The notes: generated by a model from the letters alone, not told the origin. A stretch of DNA of 46,871 bases from Lentisphaeria bacterium (GCA_016288215.1 JAEEYQ010000022.1:1-46871); one strand, 5' to 3'; positions 17,173 through 26,060 are shown, counted from the first letter of the stretch. Numbers and translations are program-made.

Positions 17173-17604
17173 CTATTCGTTGACCATCCGTTCCCGATCC
17201 TTCTTGTATTTGGAGTCCTTGATCAGGTTCTTGTCAATGACGTTCTTGCCTTCCTGCAGCTTGCGCTCCGTCTTGTATTTGAGCTCGTTGGCCTTGCGGT
17301 CGATCTCCCGCTTGTGGCTTCTGTAGAAAAGGAAAGCGCCGGCAAGCACCGCAATGAGAATCAGGAACTTGATGGCGGCCATTATGGAACGACGGCGGTC
17401 GCCCGTGGCCTTTTGGGAATACACCTTTTCCGTCAGCATGCCCGTCCGCAGGGCATTTTCATAACAAAGCTTGGAACAGTAGGTTACGCCATCAAACACT
17501 TTGACGCATTCGCCGCAGATGGGCTTGCTGCATGTGGCGCAGCGGGCAACTGCCGCCGTGTCCGGATGATTGAGGCATACACTTCCATGGATGGGTTTTG
17601 TCAT
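17173..17604 (-). CDS. Small membrane protein with B-box-like zinc finger
   Basis: This is a 143-residue protein. The N-terminal 50 residues carry eight zinc-type ligands: C10, H13, C22, C25, C30, C33, C43 and C47 (contexts VCLNHPD, RCATCSKPICGEC and YCSKLCYE). That pattern resembles the bacterial B-box-type zinc finger found in front of membrane proteins. One membrane helix (about 75-94) follows, then a highly charged Lys/Glu/Arg-rich cytoplasmic or periplasmic helix. The ATG at 17604 is preceded by AGGAG at 10 nt, so I reject the longer in-frame start. Function unknown; a scaffold or regulatory role is only a guess. Confidence 0.75.
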   Translation of the reverse strand: MTKPIHGSVCLNHPDTAAVARCATCSKPICGECVKVFDGVTYCSKLCYENALRTGMLTEKVYSQKATGDRRRSIMAAIKFLILIAVLAGAFLFYRSHKREIDRKANELKYKTERKLQEGKNVIDKNLIKDSKYKKDRERMVNE

Positions 17605-18027
17605 TGAGGCGCTCCTGATTTGGATGTTGTATGGAAAACATGACAATCCTTTAATGTGCCGCCATTTCCGCAAAAATCAAATGACGATGCCTCCGCAAAT
17701 TGCAAATTGCTCCATTCGGGCGGAAACATCTTCACGAATGCGATCGCCATGCCAAAAATGCAGAAGACTCTGTCGGGTTCAAGCAAGCTTTTCTGTTTTG
17801 GCGTCCGTCAGCTGCCGCGTCTGTCGATCGAAGTTCAGGCCGATGGCCCAGACGGGGCGAGCTGTCGCGTAATTCTGAACATTCTTATTTTTTCATGGTG
17901 TGAAAAACGGGTTGGCCGTGTGTGAAAGAAAAGGGTATATTATGAGTATGGATATTGAGTAAAAGGCGTTGCTTCGTTTTGAATCACGAACCGTTTTTTG
18001 TCTGAATAACGTTTGGAGAATTACGCT
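17605..18027. other. Divergent intergenic region (423 bp)
   Basis: This lies between the minus-strand zinc-finger gene and the plus-strand secreted glycosidase. It should hold both promoters. A plausible one for the glycosidase is listed separately. I see no coding sequence with a ribosome site and no RNA gene that I recognise. Confidence 0.6.
17912..17941 (+). promoter_or_regulatory. Candidate promoter of the secreted glycosidase
   Basis: TTGGCC (17912-17917), an 18-nt spacer and TATATT (17936-17941) lie about 85 nt before the start codon on the plus strand. The spacer is one base longer than ideal. Confidence 0.4.
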
Positions 18028-20226
18028 ATGACGAAAAGAGCCGTAATCTGGTTGGCCGCCATGGTGGTTTCCGCGATCTCGCTTACCGCCGCCAACCTCA
18101 CCGACGCCGAATGGGCACTCATGAAGAAGATGGCGCTGGAGCGGCCGCGTACTGTCATCTACGACAACGACGGCGATGACGTGAACTACCACCGCGGCGA
18201 GCCGACCGTGGAGGCGTTGTTGGCCAAACGCACCACATGGCTGTGCAAATACCCCGTCAACACGATGGTCTATTGCGTCAATGGCTCCACGTTCCAGATG
18301 AAGATGCCTACTGAAAACGGTGAGCTTTTCGACTGTGTCTGGCCCGACGACGAGAAGGGGCCGGACAACAAGGGGCAGAACATCAACGCGGTCACGTGGC
18401 TGGTGGAGCGCAAGCTTGACATCCTCCAGATGGAGTTGGACTACGCGCGGGCCCACGGCATTGAATTCTTCGCGGAGTTCCGCTTCAACGACACGCACGA
18501 CGCCTGCGACAGGCCGGAGAAGCCGTGCCCCTACTTCCCGCGCTTCAAGCGGGAGCACCCGGAGTTTCTCATGGGAACCTACGAGCACCAGCCACCCTAC
18601 GCCACATGGAGTTCCTACGACTTCACCCACAAGGAGATACGCGACAAGTTCACGGCTCTGGTCACAGAAGTCGTCGGAAAATATGAAGTGGACGGCATCT
18701 TCATTGACCTCTACAGATGGCTGGGCATCTTCAAATCGGTGGCATGGGGTGGAACTGCCTCCGCAGAAGAGACCGAAATGCTCAGCGTGATGTTCCGCCA
18801 GATCCGCATGGCGACGGAGACCATCGGTCGGCATCGCGGGCGGCCCGTTCTGCTGGCCATCCGCTGCCCCGATTCCGTGCGCTACTGCCACGCCATCGGC
18901 TTTGACTGGGAAAAGCTCATGGCGGAGGGCGTCTTCGATATTGTCTTTCCCGCCGGCAATAACCACTTTGAGCCATGGGGCAACAGCATCGCCCTGTGCC
19001 ACAAGTATGGCGTCAAGTGCTATCCCTCCATTGATATGCCTGCCTTCCGTCAGCATCCCTATATCAAGCAGCGTCTGAGCTGGCCCTCCTATTGGGCGCG
19101 CGAGGCCGCCGCCTATCAGGCTGGTGCAGACGGACTCTTCTACTACAACATGTTTGACGAGTTCATCGTCAAGGAGGCCATGCCGCCCAACGCCGAGGCC
19201 CTCCGCATGAAGGACAAGCGCTATTACGTTTCGCCCATCTGTCATTGGACGCCCAACAACAATCTTGCCATTGGCAATGACTTCAATCTCCTCCCCGAAC
19301 TCTACTATGGCCGCTATTCCACCCTCAGGCCAGGCCGCAAACTTGCCTTCAAACTGGAATTTGGCGATGACTTGGCGGCACTGCTGCATGACGGGGTGTC
19401 CGTCCGTCTCGAAGCCATGCTCATCGCCGATGGTGCCCCAGACCTGGTCGGAATCTCCTCCAAGGGCGTGGAATGGAAATATGTGAGCAGTCAAGGTGAA
19501 CAACATCGCTATGTGATTCCGCCGGAGGCGCTTAAGCCAGGTGTCAACGAAATCACCTTCTCCTCCAAGGCCAAATCAGGAGACACTGCGGAGACGGAGA
19601 TCATGTCGGGTGACGTGTTGCTGTTAGGCGACATCCAGCCGCCATGGCGGCGCCTCTTTCCCACGCCAGCCGACAACGCGGACAACGAGAGTATCGTAGA
19701 TGGCGCCTACCGCATCCGCGACACAGGCGTAGGCTCTCCAAATCTCGTATATCCGTTGGATGCGGCCGTCTCGCAGCACATTGACGTAACTTTTGAGGCA
19801 ATGGTCGAGATGGCTAGCGACCCGCTGGGCGCGATGGTGCGCGTGGCGGGTGGCGGCAAAGTGGAGATCGTCACCTTCCAGCCTGGCTGCATCGGCTTCC
19901 ATTTCGCTCAGAAGTCAGTCTCCTATGACACAACGCATTTCCATCGCTACCGCCTCCGCATGGACAATGGCAAGGTCAGTCTGGAGGCCGATGGGATGCC
20001 ACTTCTGGAGGCCGAGGCTGTCATGTCCGCCGATTCGTCACAGGCGAAGCTCTCTGGCATGGCCTACGTCCTGCCTGGCATGGATGACCGCAGCCTGATT
20101 TTCGGCTCGCTGGCCAATGAAGGACACGGCATCTCCCGCTGGCGTCATGTCAGACTTCGCCATGATGCAGAACGTGTTGTGCTTCAAGATCTTATGGTGG
20201 ACGTCAAACTCAACGCCGCGCCATGA
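18028..20226 (+). CDS. Secreted glycoside hydrolase-like protein (GHL10-type barrel)
   Basis: This 732-residue protein begins with a signal peptide (MTKRAVIWLAAMVVSAISLTAA). A TIM-barrel-like region follows (about 80-400) with FFAEFRFNDTHD near 150, KYEVDGIFIDLYRW near 225 and DGLFYYNMFDE near 375, which resemble barrel strand ends of GHL10-type glycosidase-like proteins. The C-terminal 300 residues look like beta-sandwich modules, possibly carbohydrate-binding. The substrate is not predictable. GGAG lies 9 nt before the ATG, which decides the start over the upstream in-frame TTG. It is one of few plus-strand genes in the left half. It probably acts in the periplasm or outside, feeding sugars to the same metabolism as the GH127 and DUF4091 enzymes. 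Confidence 0.75.
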   Translation: MTKRAVIWLAAMVVSAISLTAANLTDAEWALMKKMALERPRTVIYDNDGDDVNYHRGEPTVEALLAKRTTWLCKYPVNTMVYCVNGSTFQMKMPTENGELFDCVWPDDEKGPDNKGQNINAVTWLVERKLDILQMELDYARAHGIEFFAEFRFNDTHDACDRPEKPCPYFPRFKREHPEFLMGTYEHQPPYATWSSYDFTHKEIRDKFTALVTEVVGKYEVDGIFIDLYRWLGIFKSVAWGGTASAEETEMLSVMFRQIRMATETIGRHRGRPVLLAIRCPDSVRYCHAIGFDWEKLMAEGVFDIVFPAGNNHFEPWGNSIALCHKYGVKCYPSIDMPAFRQHPYIKQRLSWPSYWAREAAAYQAGADGLFYYNMFDEFIVKEAMPPNAEALRMKDKRYYVSPICHWTPNNNLAIGNDFNLLPELYYGRYSTLRPGRKLAFKLEFGDDLAALLHDGVSVRLEAMLIADGAPDLVGISSKGVEWKYVSSQGEQHRYVIPPEALKPGVNEITFSSKAKSGDTAETEIMSGDVLLLGDIQPPWRRLFPTPADNADNESIVDGAYRIRDTGVGSPNLVYPLDAAVSQHIDVTFEAMVEMASDPLGAMVRVAGGGKVEIVTFQPGCIGFHFAQKSVSYDTTHFHRYRLRMDNGKVSLEADGMPLLEAEAVMSADSSQAKLSGMAYVLPGMDDRSLIFGSLANEGHGISRWRHVRLRHDAERVVLQDLMVDVKLNAAP

Positions 20227-20486
20227 CACCAAACCTCATGGAGACTTCTCAGGTTCCATCTGGTTCCTGTTACCGCTTGCGTGGAGGGACACCGACGGCC
20301 AGCGCCTCCGGATAGCCGACGATGAATGGCGTGACCTTCTCTGTCTCGGTCATGGAGAATGGATATGGTCGCAGCTTTTCATGGTTTTGAAAAAGAAATC
20401 TTTGAGTTTTCTAAAGTTAACTTTAGATTTCTCAAAGTTTTCATGTTGGAAATCTTTCCCTATTTTTTTTATATAACTTGCTGATT
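20227..20486. other. Convergent intergenic region, no gene
   Basis: 260 bp lie between two convergent genes. It holds the large palindrome listed at 20395-20442 and an AT-rich run (TATTTTTTTTATATAAC, 20460-20476). The open frame that continues from inside the glycosidase gene into this region has no ribosome site and I do not call it. Confidence 0.6.
20395..20442. terminator. 48-bp imperfect palindrome between convergent genes
   Basis: The run is symmetrical about 20418/20419. Its core CTAAAGTTAACTTTAG (20411-20426) is perfect, it is flanked by TTTGAG/CTCAAA (20401-20406 and 20431-20436) after four poorly paired positions, and by GAAATC/GTTTTC outside. It lies between convergent genes, so a bidirectional terminator is the simplest reading. 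The T run follows only after about 20 nt, so an operator is not excluded. Confidence 0.5.
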
Positions 20487-21350
20487 CTAAATGATTTTCG
20501 CTTTTGCCAATGGCAAAAGATCCCAGTTGGCGGCCAGGTTTTCGGCGGAGAGGGACAGCAGGATGGCGCCGTGGGTGCGGCAGGCGGCGTCCCATTGGTC
20601 ATCGTGGCGTTTCAGACGTTGGGCGACGGCAGCGCAGGTGGCCGAATCAAGGGAAAGGTTCCGCTTTTCGCCGTTTTCCGCATCGATGAGAGTCCAAAGC
20701 CCTTTTTGGGGATGAGGCGGGGCGTCTTCGGCGGAGCGCAGCTGGAGGAGACAGACGCGTCGGCTGTCTTGGCACAGCGTGTGGAGAAACGCCTCCGGGG
20801 CTTCCGGCCAAAGCAAATCACTGATGACCAAGCGAATACCACGTTTTTGCAGGCTGTTGGGAAAGCCGGAGACTGTTTGGCCGGGACTCACGGGCGCCTG
20901 AAAAACGCAGTCCCATTCCAGCGGCTCCAGCGGACGTGTTTCCCGCTGCCACAAGGCGCCCAGATGCCAAACGCGTAGGGTGAAGCCGCCATTGTCCGCC
21001 GCTTTGGCCAAGAGGGCGGCCAGGCCCCAGGCGGCGGCGGTCTTCAGAGGAGAGATGCCCATGGAGGCGGATTCGTCCAGCAGGATATCGCAGCGGGGTT
21101 CAATCTCCTCGCTGAATTGCCGCACCATCCATTGTTCGGTGCGGGCATGGACGAACCAATCCAGACGCCGCAGGTCGTCTCCGGGGCGGTATTCTCTGTA
21201 TTCCGCGAATTCCAAGGCGTTTCCGGCTCCCCGTCCGGTGAGACGGCCATTGTAGCCATCGGTGTGGAGAGGGGCGGCAAGACGAAGGGATTCGGCCACT
21301 TTCAGGGCGGCGGCGATGATGTCCCGTTGATTGGCGTCAGGTTTCGCCAT
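20487..21350 (-). CDS. DUF58 protein (VWA-like)
   Basis: This is a 287-residue protein with the DUF58 signature FAEYREYRPGDDLRRLDW (about 48-65) followed by a VWA-like fold with DESASM (about 92-97). DUF58 proteins usually accompany a MoxR-type AAA+ ATPase and VWA/TPR membrane proteins. None of these is next to it here, so it stands apart from its usual cluster. It is the last gene of the operon fabI-like/argD/S12/larA/DUF58, 36 nt after larA. The protein has no membrane segments. Function in this context is unknown. Confidence 0.85.
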   Translation of the reverse strand: MAKPDANQRDIIAAALKVAESLRLAAPLHTDGYNGRLTGRGAGNALEFAEYREYRPGDDLRRLDWFVHARTEQWMVRQFSEEIEPRCDILLDESASMGISPLKTAAAWGLAALLAKAADNGGFTLRVWHLGALWQRETRPLEPLEWDCVFQAPVSPGQTVSGFPNSLQKRGIRLVISDLLWPEAPEAFLHTLCQDSRRVCLLQLRSAEDAPPHPQKGLWTLIDAENGEKRNLSLDSATCAAVAQRLKRHDDQWDAACRTHGAILLSLSAENLAANWDLLPLAKAKII

Positions 21351-21386
21351 TGTTTTATAAGATGTTGATATAAAATGATTTATGAA

Positions 21387-22661
21387 TTATTCAGAAGAGA
21401 CGACCACGGAGACGCCATCAGGAATTACGGCGATGCGGGGCTGATGCCCCACACGTTCCATGGCCATGTCCAACGCTTCCTGCAAGGTGGAGGCGGCCTC
21501 CAAATGCATGCTACGGAGCAGCTCGTGAGGGCAGTCCGTGGTGACGACGATGACGGTATGACGGGACTGGATTCGCGCAAGGATTTGATATTGCCATTGA
21601 TCCGGCGTTGTCTCGTCAGCGGGAATGTGGGCGAGCCGCTCCAGAAGCTGGTCGGGGCTGGATGAGGCGGCAAGAACATGGCGGAACGCCTCGCCGCCGT
21701 GGCCGTCGCTGCAGGAGGCGGCGATGATGATGACGCCGCCGTCCCGACAGGCTGCCTCGCCGGCGGTCATGCCCTTGACGGACTGGTAGACGTTCTGGTC
21801 CAGAGGATAGCCGCCGTTGGAGGTGATAACGATGTCGGATTTTGGTATCTTAATGCGGCAGAAGGAGTTAATGAAATCACAGCCGGCCTTGTGGGCGGCC
21901 TCCGGAGAGCCGGCGACGGCCTTGAGAATCTTCTTGTCGGAGTTGATGACCACGTTGAGAATGAAGGCCAGCTTGGCCTGTCGGGCGGCGGAGACCATGT
22001 CCTGATGGATGGGGTTGCCTTCAAGGCATCCTGTTCTGGCAGAAGGGCTTTGGATGAAGGCAGAGCAGTGGTTGGCCATGACGGTCTTGCGGGAGGCGAT
22101 GCCGGGCAGAATGCATTTTCTACCGCCGGAGAAGCCCGCGAAGAAGTGGGGCTCGATGAAGCCAGTGCCGATGAGCAGATCACAGTCCAACGCGACGGTG
22201 TTGAGAATGAGGTCGCCGCCGGAGGGCAGTTTGCCGATTTGGCGCAGCGTGTGCGGGTTGTCCGCGTCATGGATGATGATCCGTTCCGTGGCCGCCAACT
22301 CCTCTCCCACCATGGCGTTAAGCTCCTGAGGAGTGGTTGCCCGATGGCAGCCCGTGGCCACCAGCAGGGTGATGGATAGGTTTGGAGCCCCTTGGCGGAG
22401 GCGAGCCAGCAGCGGCGGCAGCAGAATGCGGGTGGGGACGGGGCGAGTGTGGTCGCTGATGATGACGGTGGCTGTCCGTTTGCCCGCCGCCAGGTCCTCC
22501 AGCGGCAATGAGCCGATGGGGTGGTCAAGGGCCCGTTGGACCTCGGCCTGCTCATCGGAAGCAGGAAGTGGGGCAGGGGCTTCATAAATGCCGTTGCATA
22601 AGGAAGTTGGGATGTCCGCTTCCAAATGCCGTCGACCATAGGGGATGCAAATGTGCGTCAT
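21387..22661 (-). CDS. larA: LarA-family nickel-pincer racemase/epimerase
   Basis: This is a 424-residue member of the lactate racemase (DUF2088) family. It carries the residues that hold the nickel-pincer nucleotide in Lactiplantibacillus LarA at a constant offset of two: Lys182 (LarA Lys184, context GGRKCILPG), His198 (His200), His106 and His172, plus DHTRP at 70-74. The catalytic set is therefore complete. The family includes racemases and epimerases acting on several 2-hydroxy acids, so the substrate may not be lactate. The cofactor genes larB, larC and larE are not in the window. The start overlaps the S12 hydrolase stop by 4 nt (ATGA), so the two are translationally coupled. Confidence 0.85.
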   Translation of the reverse strand: MTHICIPYGRRHLEADIPTSLCNGIYEAPAPLPASDEQAEVQRALDHPIGSLPLEDLAAGKRTATVIISDHTRPVPTRILLPPLLARLRQGAPNLSITLLVATGCHRATTPQELNAMVGEELAATERIIIHDADNPHTLRQIGKLPSGGDLILNTVALDCDLLIGTGFIEPHFFAGFSGGRKCILPGIASRKTVMANHCSAFIQSPSARTGCLEGNPIHQDMVSAARQAKLAFILNVVINSDKKILKAVAGSPEAAHKAGCDFINSFCRIKIPKSDIVITSNGGYPLDQNVYQSVKGMTAGEAACRDGGVIIIAASCSDGHGGEAFRHVLAASSSPDQLLERLAHIPADETTPDQWQYQILARIQSRHTVIVVTTDCPHELLRSMHLEAASTLQEALDMAMERVGHQPRIAVIPDGVSVVVSSE

Positions 22662-23758
22662 GGCAGGAGGGTGTTGTAGACTTCAGTGTGAACGCGCCTT
22701 GCCCAAGGGAAATAGCCTTGGCCCTTGCATTGCCGCGTGGGATGGACGGCGTTGGTCAGCAGACAGACCGCAATGTCGTCTTCGGGGTTAATCCAAAAGG
22801 AGATGCCCGTGAAACCCGTGTGGCCGAAGCTGTTGGGATGGATTCGCGCACCGCCGGAGCTCTCGCCGGAGGGGCTGTCCCATCCGAGACAGCGGGAGCT
22901 GTTTACCACCAGATTGGCGCGGCGCGTGAACTGCCGAAGTGTCTCTGGCCGGAAGAAACGGACACCATCTAACTCGCCGCCATTGAGCAACATGCGGGCG
23001 AAGCGCTCCAGGTCGGGAGCCGTGGAGAAGAGTCCTGCGTGACCAGCCACGCCGCCGAGCCAGCGGGCGTTTTCGTCATGGACGATGCCCTGCCATGGCT
23101 CCCCCGAATGGGTCCCCCCCACAAGACGGCATTCCGTGGGGACGCAGCGGGGGCGCTTTTCGGGCGGGGGATTGAAACCGCTGTCCGCCATGCCCAAAGG
23201 GCCGAAGAGTCGCTCCTGTGCCATGACGGCCAACGACCGCCCGTCCAAAGCGGAGAGGATTTCTCCCATGAGAATCATGCTGATGTCCGAATACACGGTG
23301 CATTGGCCAGGCGGATTTTGGAGCGGGACGGCGGCCAGAAGGCGGCGGCGGTCGTCGGCGGATTGGGGGGCGGTGTCTCCTATATTATAATAAGGTATAA
23401 AGGGAGGCAGCCCCGAACAATGGGCCAACAAATGGCGGATGGTGACGCGGCGGCGGTCGTCGGCGAATGGACTGTCTTGCGGAACTTCCAGAAATTCAGG
23501 TAGATAGGTGGAGACAGGGGCGTCCAAATCCAGAAGCCCCGCCTCATGGAGCTGCATGGCCAGAGAGGTGGTGACCACGACTTTGGTCACCGATGCCATG
23601 TCGAATAGGCTATCTTCCTGCACTGCAGGAGATTCTGTATACAGATAGTGGCCGGAGACCAGTCGGAGCAGGGGGCCGGACGAACGGCAGACGGACAGCA
23701 CGGCGCAGGGGGTGCGTCGGTTTCGAATGCCGTCGTCTAAAAGCTGCTGCAGCGACAT
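22658..23758 (-). CDS. Serine hydrolase, beta-lactamase/S12 family
   Basis: The protein is 366 residues long with all three catalytic elements of the class C beta-lactamase/DD-peptidase (MEROPS S12) fold: SxxK as Ser56-Val-Thr-Lys59, Tyr156-Ser157-Asp158, and His313-Thr314-Gly315. There is no signal peptide, so it would act in the cytoplasm, not on the wall. That argues for an esterase, D-amino-acid amidase or peptide hydrolase more than a resistance enzyme. It starts 2 nt after the argD stop and overlaps larA by 4 nt. The pairing with a stereo-inverting LarA enzyme may point to a D-compound pathway, but this is inference. Confidence 0.85.
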   Translation of the reverse strand: MSLQQLLDDGIRNRRTPCAVLSVCRSSGPLLRLVSGHYLYTESPAVQEDSLFDMASVTKVVVTTSLAMQLHEAGLLDLDAPVSTYLPEFLEVPQDSPFADDRRRVTIRHLLAHCSGLPPFIPYYNIGDTAPQSADDRRRLLAAVPLQNPPGQCTVYSDISMILMGEILSALDGRSLAVMAQERLFGPLGMADSGFNPPPEKRPRCVPTECRLVGGTHSGEPWQGIVHDENARWLGGVAGHAGLFSTAPDLERFARMLLNGGELDGVRFFRPETLRQFTRRANLVVNSSRCLGWDSPSGESSGGARIHPNSFGHTGFTGISFWINPEDDIAVCLLTNAVHPTRQCKGQGYFPWARRVHTEVYNTLLP

Positions 23759-23760
23759 GG

Positions 23761-24942
23761 CTACGGAATGACCTTGTCCAAAATGGCCAGAGCTTCATCC
23801 ATCTCGGCTTGATTGACCAAAAGGGATGGCATGAGCCGCAGGACGGTCTCGCCGGCGGTCAGCACCAAGAAGCGGTTCTGACGGCAGGCCGCGAAAACCT
23901 CCTTCACCTTGTCTCCCAAGTCGATGCCAATCATGAGCCCCTTGCCGCGCACCTCGCGGATGGCGGGGTGGCGTTCCTGCAGTTCCTTCAGCTTGCCGAA
24001 GATGTAGCTGCTGGAGCGAGCCACCTGGTCCATGACCTTCTCTTCCATCATGGTCTGGCAGACGGCGATGCCGGCCGCGCAGGCCAGCGGGGTGCCGCCG
24101 AAGGTGCTGGCGTGGGTGCCGGGCGTCAGCACGTCCCCATACTGCTGACGAACTTCGAAGGCCGCCAGCGGGAGGCCGTTGCCCAAGGCCTTGGCCATGC
24201 TCATGGCGTCCGGCTCAATGTCATAGTGCTGATAGGCGAAATAGCGGCCAGTCCGTCCCATGCCGCATTGGACTTCATCACACAGCATCAACAGGTTATG
24301 CTTGTCACAAAGCGCCCTGACTCCCTGTATGAATTCAGGGGAGGCGGGCAGGATGCCCCCTTCGCCCTGCACCGGCTCCAGCATGACGGCGGCCGTCTGG
24401 GGGCCAATCAGCGCCTCCACGGAGGCCAAATCGTTGAACGTGGCGAAGACGAAGCCCTCCACATCCGGCTCAAAGCCCTTGCGGTATTTGCTGCGGCCGG
24501 TGGCGGCCAATGTGGCTAACGTTCTGCCATGGAAGGAGTTGTCCATGCAGATAATCTGGTTGCGCCCCCCATGGGCGTTGCCCCAGCGGCGGGCGAACTT
24601 GATCATGCCCTCATTGGCTTCCGCTCCACTGTTGCAGAAAAAGAGTTTTCCGCCGAAGCTCATGGACGCCAAATAGTTAGCCAAGAGGGGCTGATTTTCG
24701 TTGTAGAAAAGGTTGGAGACATGGACCAGTTTGGCCGCCTGTTCGCAGATGGCCTGGGTCACCCGTGGATGGCAGTGGCCCAAGTTGCACACGCTGATGC
24801 CCATGGTGAAATCCAGATAGCGGTTGCCCTTGTCATCCCATACATAGGAGCCATTGCCGCGGACCAGCAGCAGGTCTCGATTGTAGGTGTGCATGACATG
24901 CTTTTCCTGCATCTGCAGAAGCTCATCGGATGTATAAGACAT
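23761..24942 (-). CDS. argD: Acetylornithine/class III aminotransferase (ArgD-like)
   Basis: This 393-residue PLP enzyme of fold type I, class III, has the typical segments: FCNSGAEANEGMIKFAR (cofactor-phosphate site), SFHGRTLATLAATG, DEVQCGMGRTG, and the Schiff-base Lys in SMAKALGNGLP. These match N-acetylornithine (or succinyldiaminopimelate) aminotransferase of arginine and lysine synthesis. No other arg genes are nearby. It lies in an operon with a FabI-like reductase, S12 hydrolase and LarA. The usual ArgD role is therefore likely but not proven; 4-aminobutyrate-type specificity is possible. Confidence 0.85.
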   Translation of the reverse strand: MSYTSDELLQMQEKHVMHTYNRDLLLVRGNGSYVWDDKGNRYLDFTMGISVCNLGHCHPRVTQAICEQAAKLVHVSNLFYNENQPLLANYLASMSFGGKLFFCNSGAEANEGMIKFARRWGNAHGGRNQIICMDNSFHGRTLATLAATGRSKYRKGFEPDVEGFVFATFNDLASVEALIGPQTAAVMLEPVQGEGGILPASPEFIQGVRALCDKHNLLMLCDEVQCGMGRTGRYFAYQHYDIEPDAMSMAKALGNGLPLAAFEVRQQYGDVLTPGTHASTFGGTPLACAAGIAVCQTMMEEKVMDQVARSSSYIFGKLKELQERHPAIREVRGKGLMIGIDLGDKVKEVFAACRQNRFLVLTAGETVLRLMPSLLVNQAEMDEALAILDKVIP

Positions 24943-24990
24943 ATAACCTCCTGTATGCCAATATGTTATGAGAATTCTACCTTGAAATGC

Positions 24991-25800
24991 TCAATGGGTG
25001 GCCTTTTGAATGATGTCGCGGTCGAAGTAGTTGATGCTCATGCCGGCATCTACAACCAAGGTCTGGGCGTTGATGCCGCTGGAGCGTTCGCTGAGCAGGA
25101 ATGCCACCACCTGAGCCGGCTCCTCCGTCTGCAGGGCCTCATGGCGCGGCATGAGGCGTTCCGCGTAGAGATAGGCGTCGATGTAACCGGGGATGCCGGC
25201 GGAGGCGGAGGTCTTCAGCAGACTGGCGCCCACGGCGTTGACACGGATGCGAGGGGAGACGCTCTGGCTGAGGGACTTGGCCAAAAAGGCCACGCTGGAA
25301 TCCAACGCCGCCTTGATGGGACCCATGTAGCCGTAGTTCTCCGACGCCATGCGCGTGCAGGAGATGCTCATGGTGACGATGGACGCGTGGTCGCTGAACA
25401 GGCTCTGCAGCTCGCGGCAGACTTGGACAAGGGAGAAGCAGGAGATGTCCATCGCCTGCAGAAAATCCGCCTTGGCGGTCTCGTGGAAGGGTTTAAGGCC
25501 ATCGGAGAAATTGGCGAAGGCGATGGAATGGACCAGGCCGTCCAGACGATCCGTGAACGACGCCACGCGCGCTCGCAACGCGGCGATGTCCCTGTCATCC
25601 TCTACATCGCAGACAAGGGCGGCTGCATCGGCACCGACCAGACTTCGATTTTTATCCATAAGCTCTTGATTCTTAAAGACATAGATAATACGTGCCCCGG
25701 CCTCCGCCAAGACACGTGCAATGGCCCATGCCACGCTTCTCCGGTTCGCCACTCCCATGAGAAGAATGGTCTTATCCTGCAATTTTAAAAAATCCGACAT
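24991..25800 (-). CDS. fabI: FabI-like enoyl-ACP reductase (SDR), atypical active site
   Basis: The protein has 269 residues and the FabI layout. It begins with LLMGVANRRSVAWAIA (the divergent NADH-binding loop), followed by HSIAFA (from 91) and the C-terminal SSGINAQTLVVDAGMSI. FabI reduces trans-2-enoyl-ACP in the last step of fatty-acid elongation. Tyr156 and Lys163 are conserved at the same numbers as in E. coli. Position 146, normally the second active-site Tyr, is Ile (context TMSISC), which is odd. I choose the ATG at 25800, about 36 codons inside the longest frame, because the family begins there and GGAAAG precedes it. It heads a five-gene operon. Confidence 0.8.
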   Translation of the reverse strand: MSDFLKLQDKTILLMGVANRRSVAWAIARVLAEAGARIIYVFKNQELMDKNRSLVGADAAALVCDVEDDRDIAALRARVASFTDRLDGLVHSIAFANFSDGLKPFHETAKADFLQAMDISCFSLVQVCRELQSLFSDHASIVTMSISCTRMASENYGYMGPIKAALDSSVAFLAKSLSQSVSPRIRVNAVGASLLKTSASAGIPGYIDAYLYAERLMPRHEALQTEEPAQVVAFLLSERSSGINAQTLVVDAGMSINYFDRDIIQKATH

Positions 25801-26060
25801 CTTTCCGTCGCCTGATTGTTTCCATTGGCATATTGCATGTTCTGTAATATAGCCTGAATTGGCAAAGAGAAAATAGGCGGTGTTGCAGATTGGCGTTTCG
25901 CGTTTCACTTTTCAGGCACCGCCGTGCTTTAAGCTGCAAATTTGGAAGAGACTTGAGAATCGTTGGGGGGGCCACAATATTTTCCGTGTAATCCGTTTCA
26001 TGTGTGACATGTTTTGGAATGGCGACATTGAAGCAAACACACCAATTTCACGGAGGTTTT
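25801..26060. other. Divergent intergenic region
   Basis: 260 bp between the fabI-like gene (minus) and the Gly-rich protein gene (plus). It includes a run of seven Gs (25964-25970). A loose plus-strand promoter (TTGAGA 25953-25958, AATATT 25976-25981, 17-nt spacing) may serve the Gly-rich gene. No minus-strand promoter stands out. Confidence 0.35.

Noticed and set aside
17893..19506. 537-codon minus-strand open frame opposite the secreted glycosidase
   Set aside because: No ribosome site or motif; the plus-strand gene has a signal peptide and ribosome site.
20117..20476. Plus-strand open frame running from the glycosidase 3' end into the intergenic region
   Set aside because: It overlaps the real gene in another frame, has no ribosome site, and its end covers the palindrome and AT-rich spacer.
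24529..25788. 419-codon plus-strand open frame opposite argD and fabI
   Set aside because: It spans the boundary of two real genes; antisense shadow.
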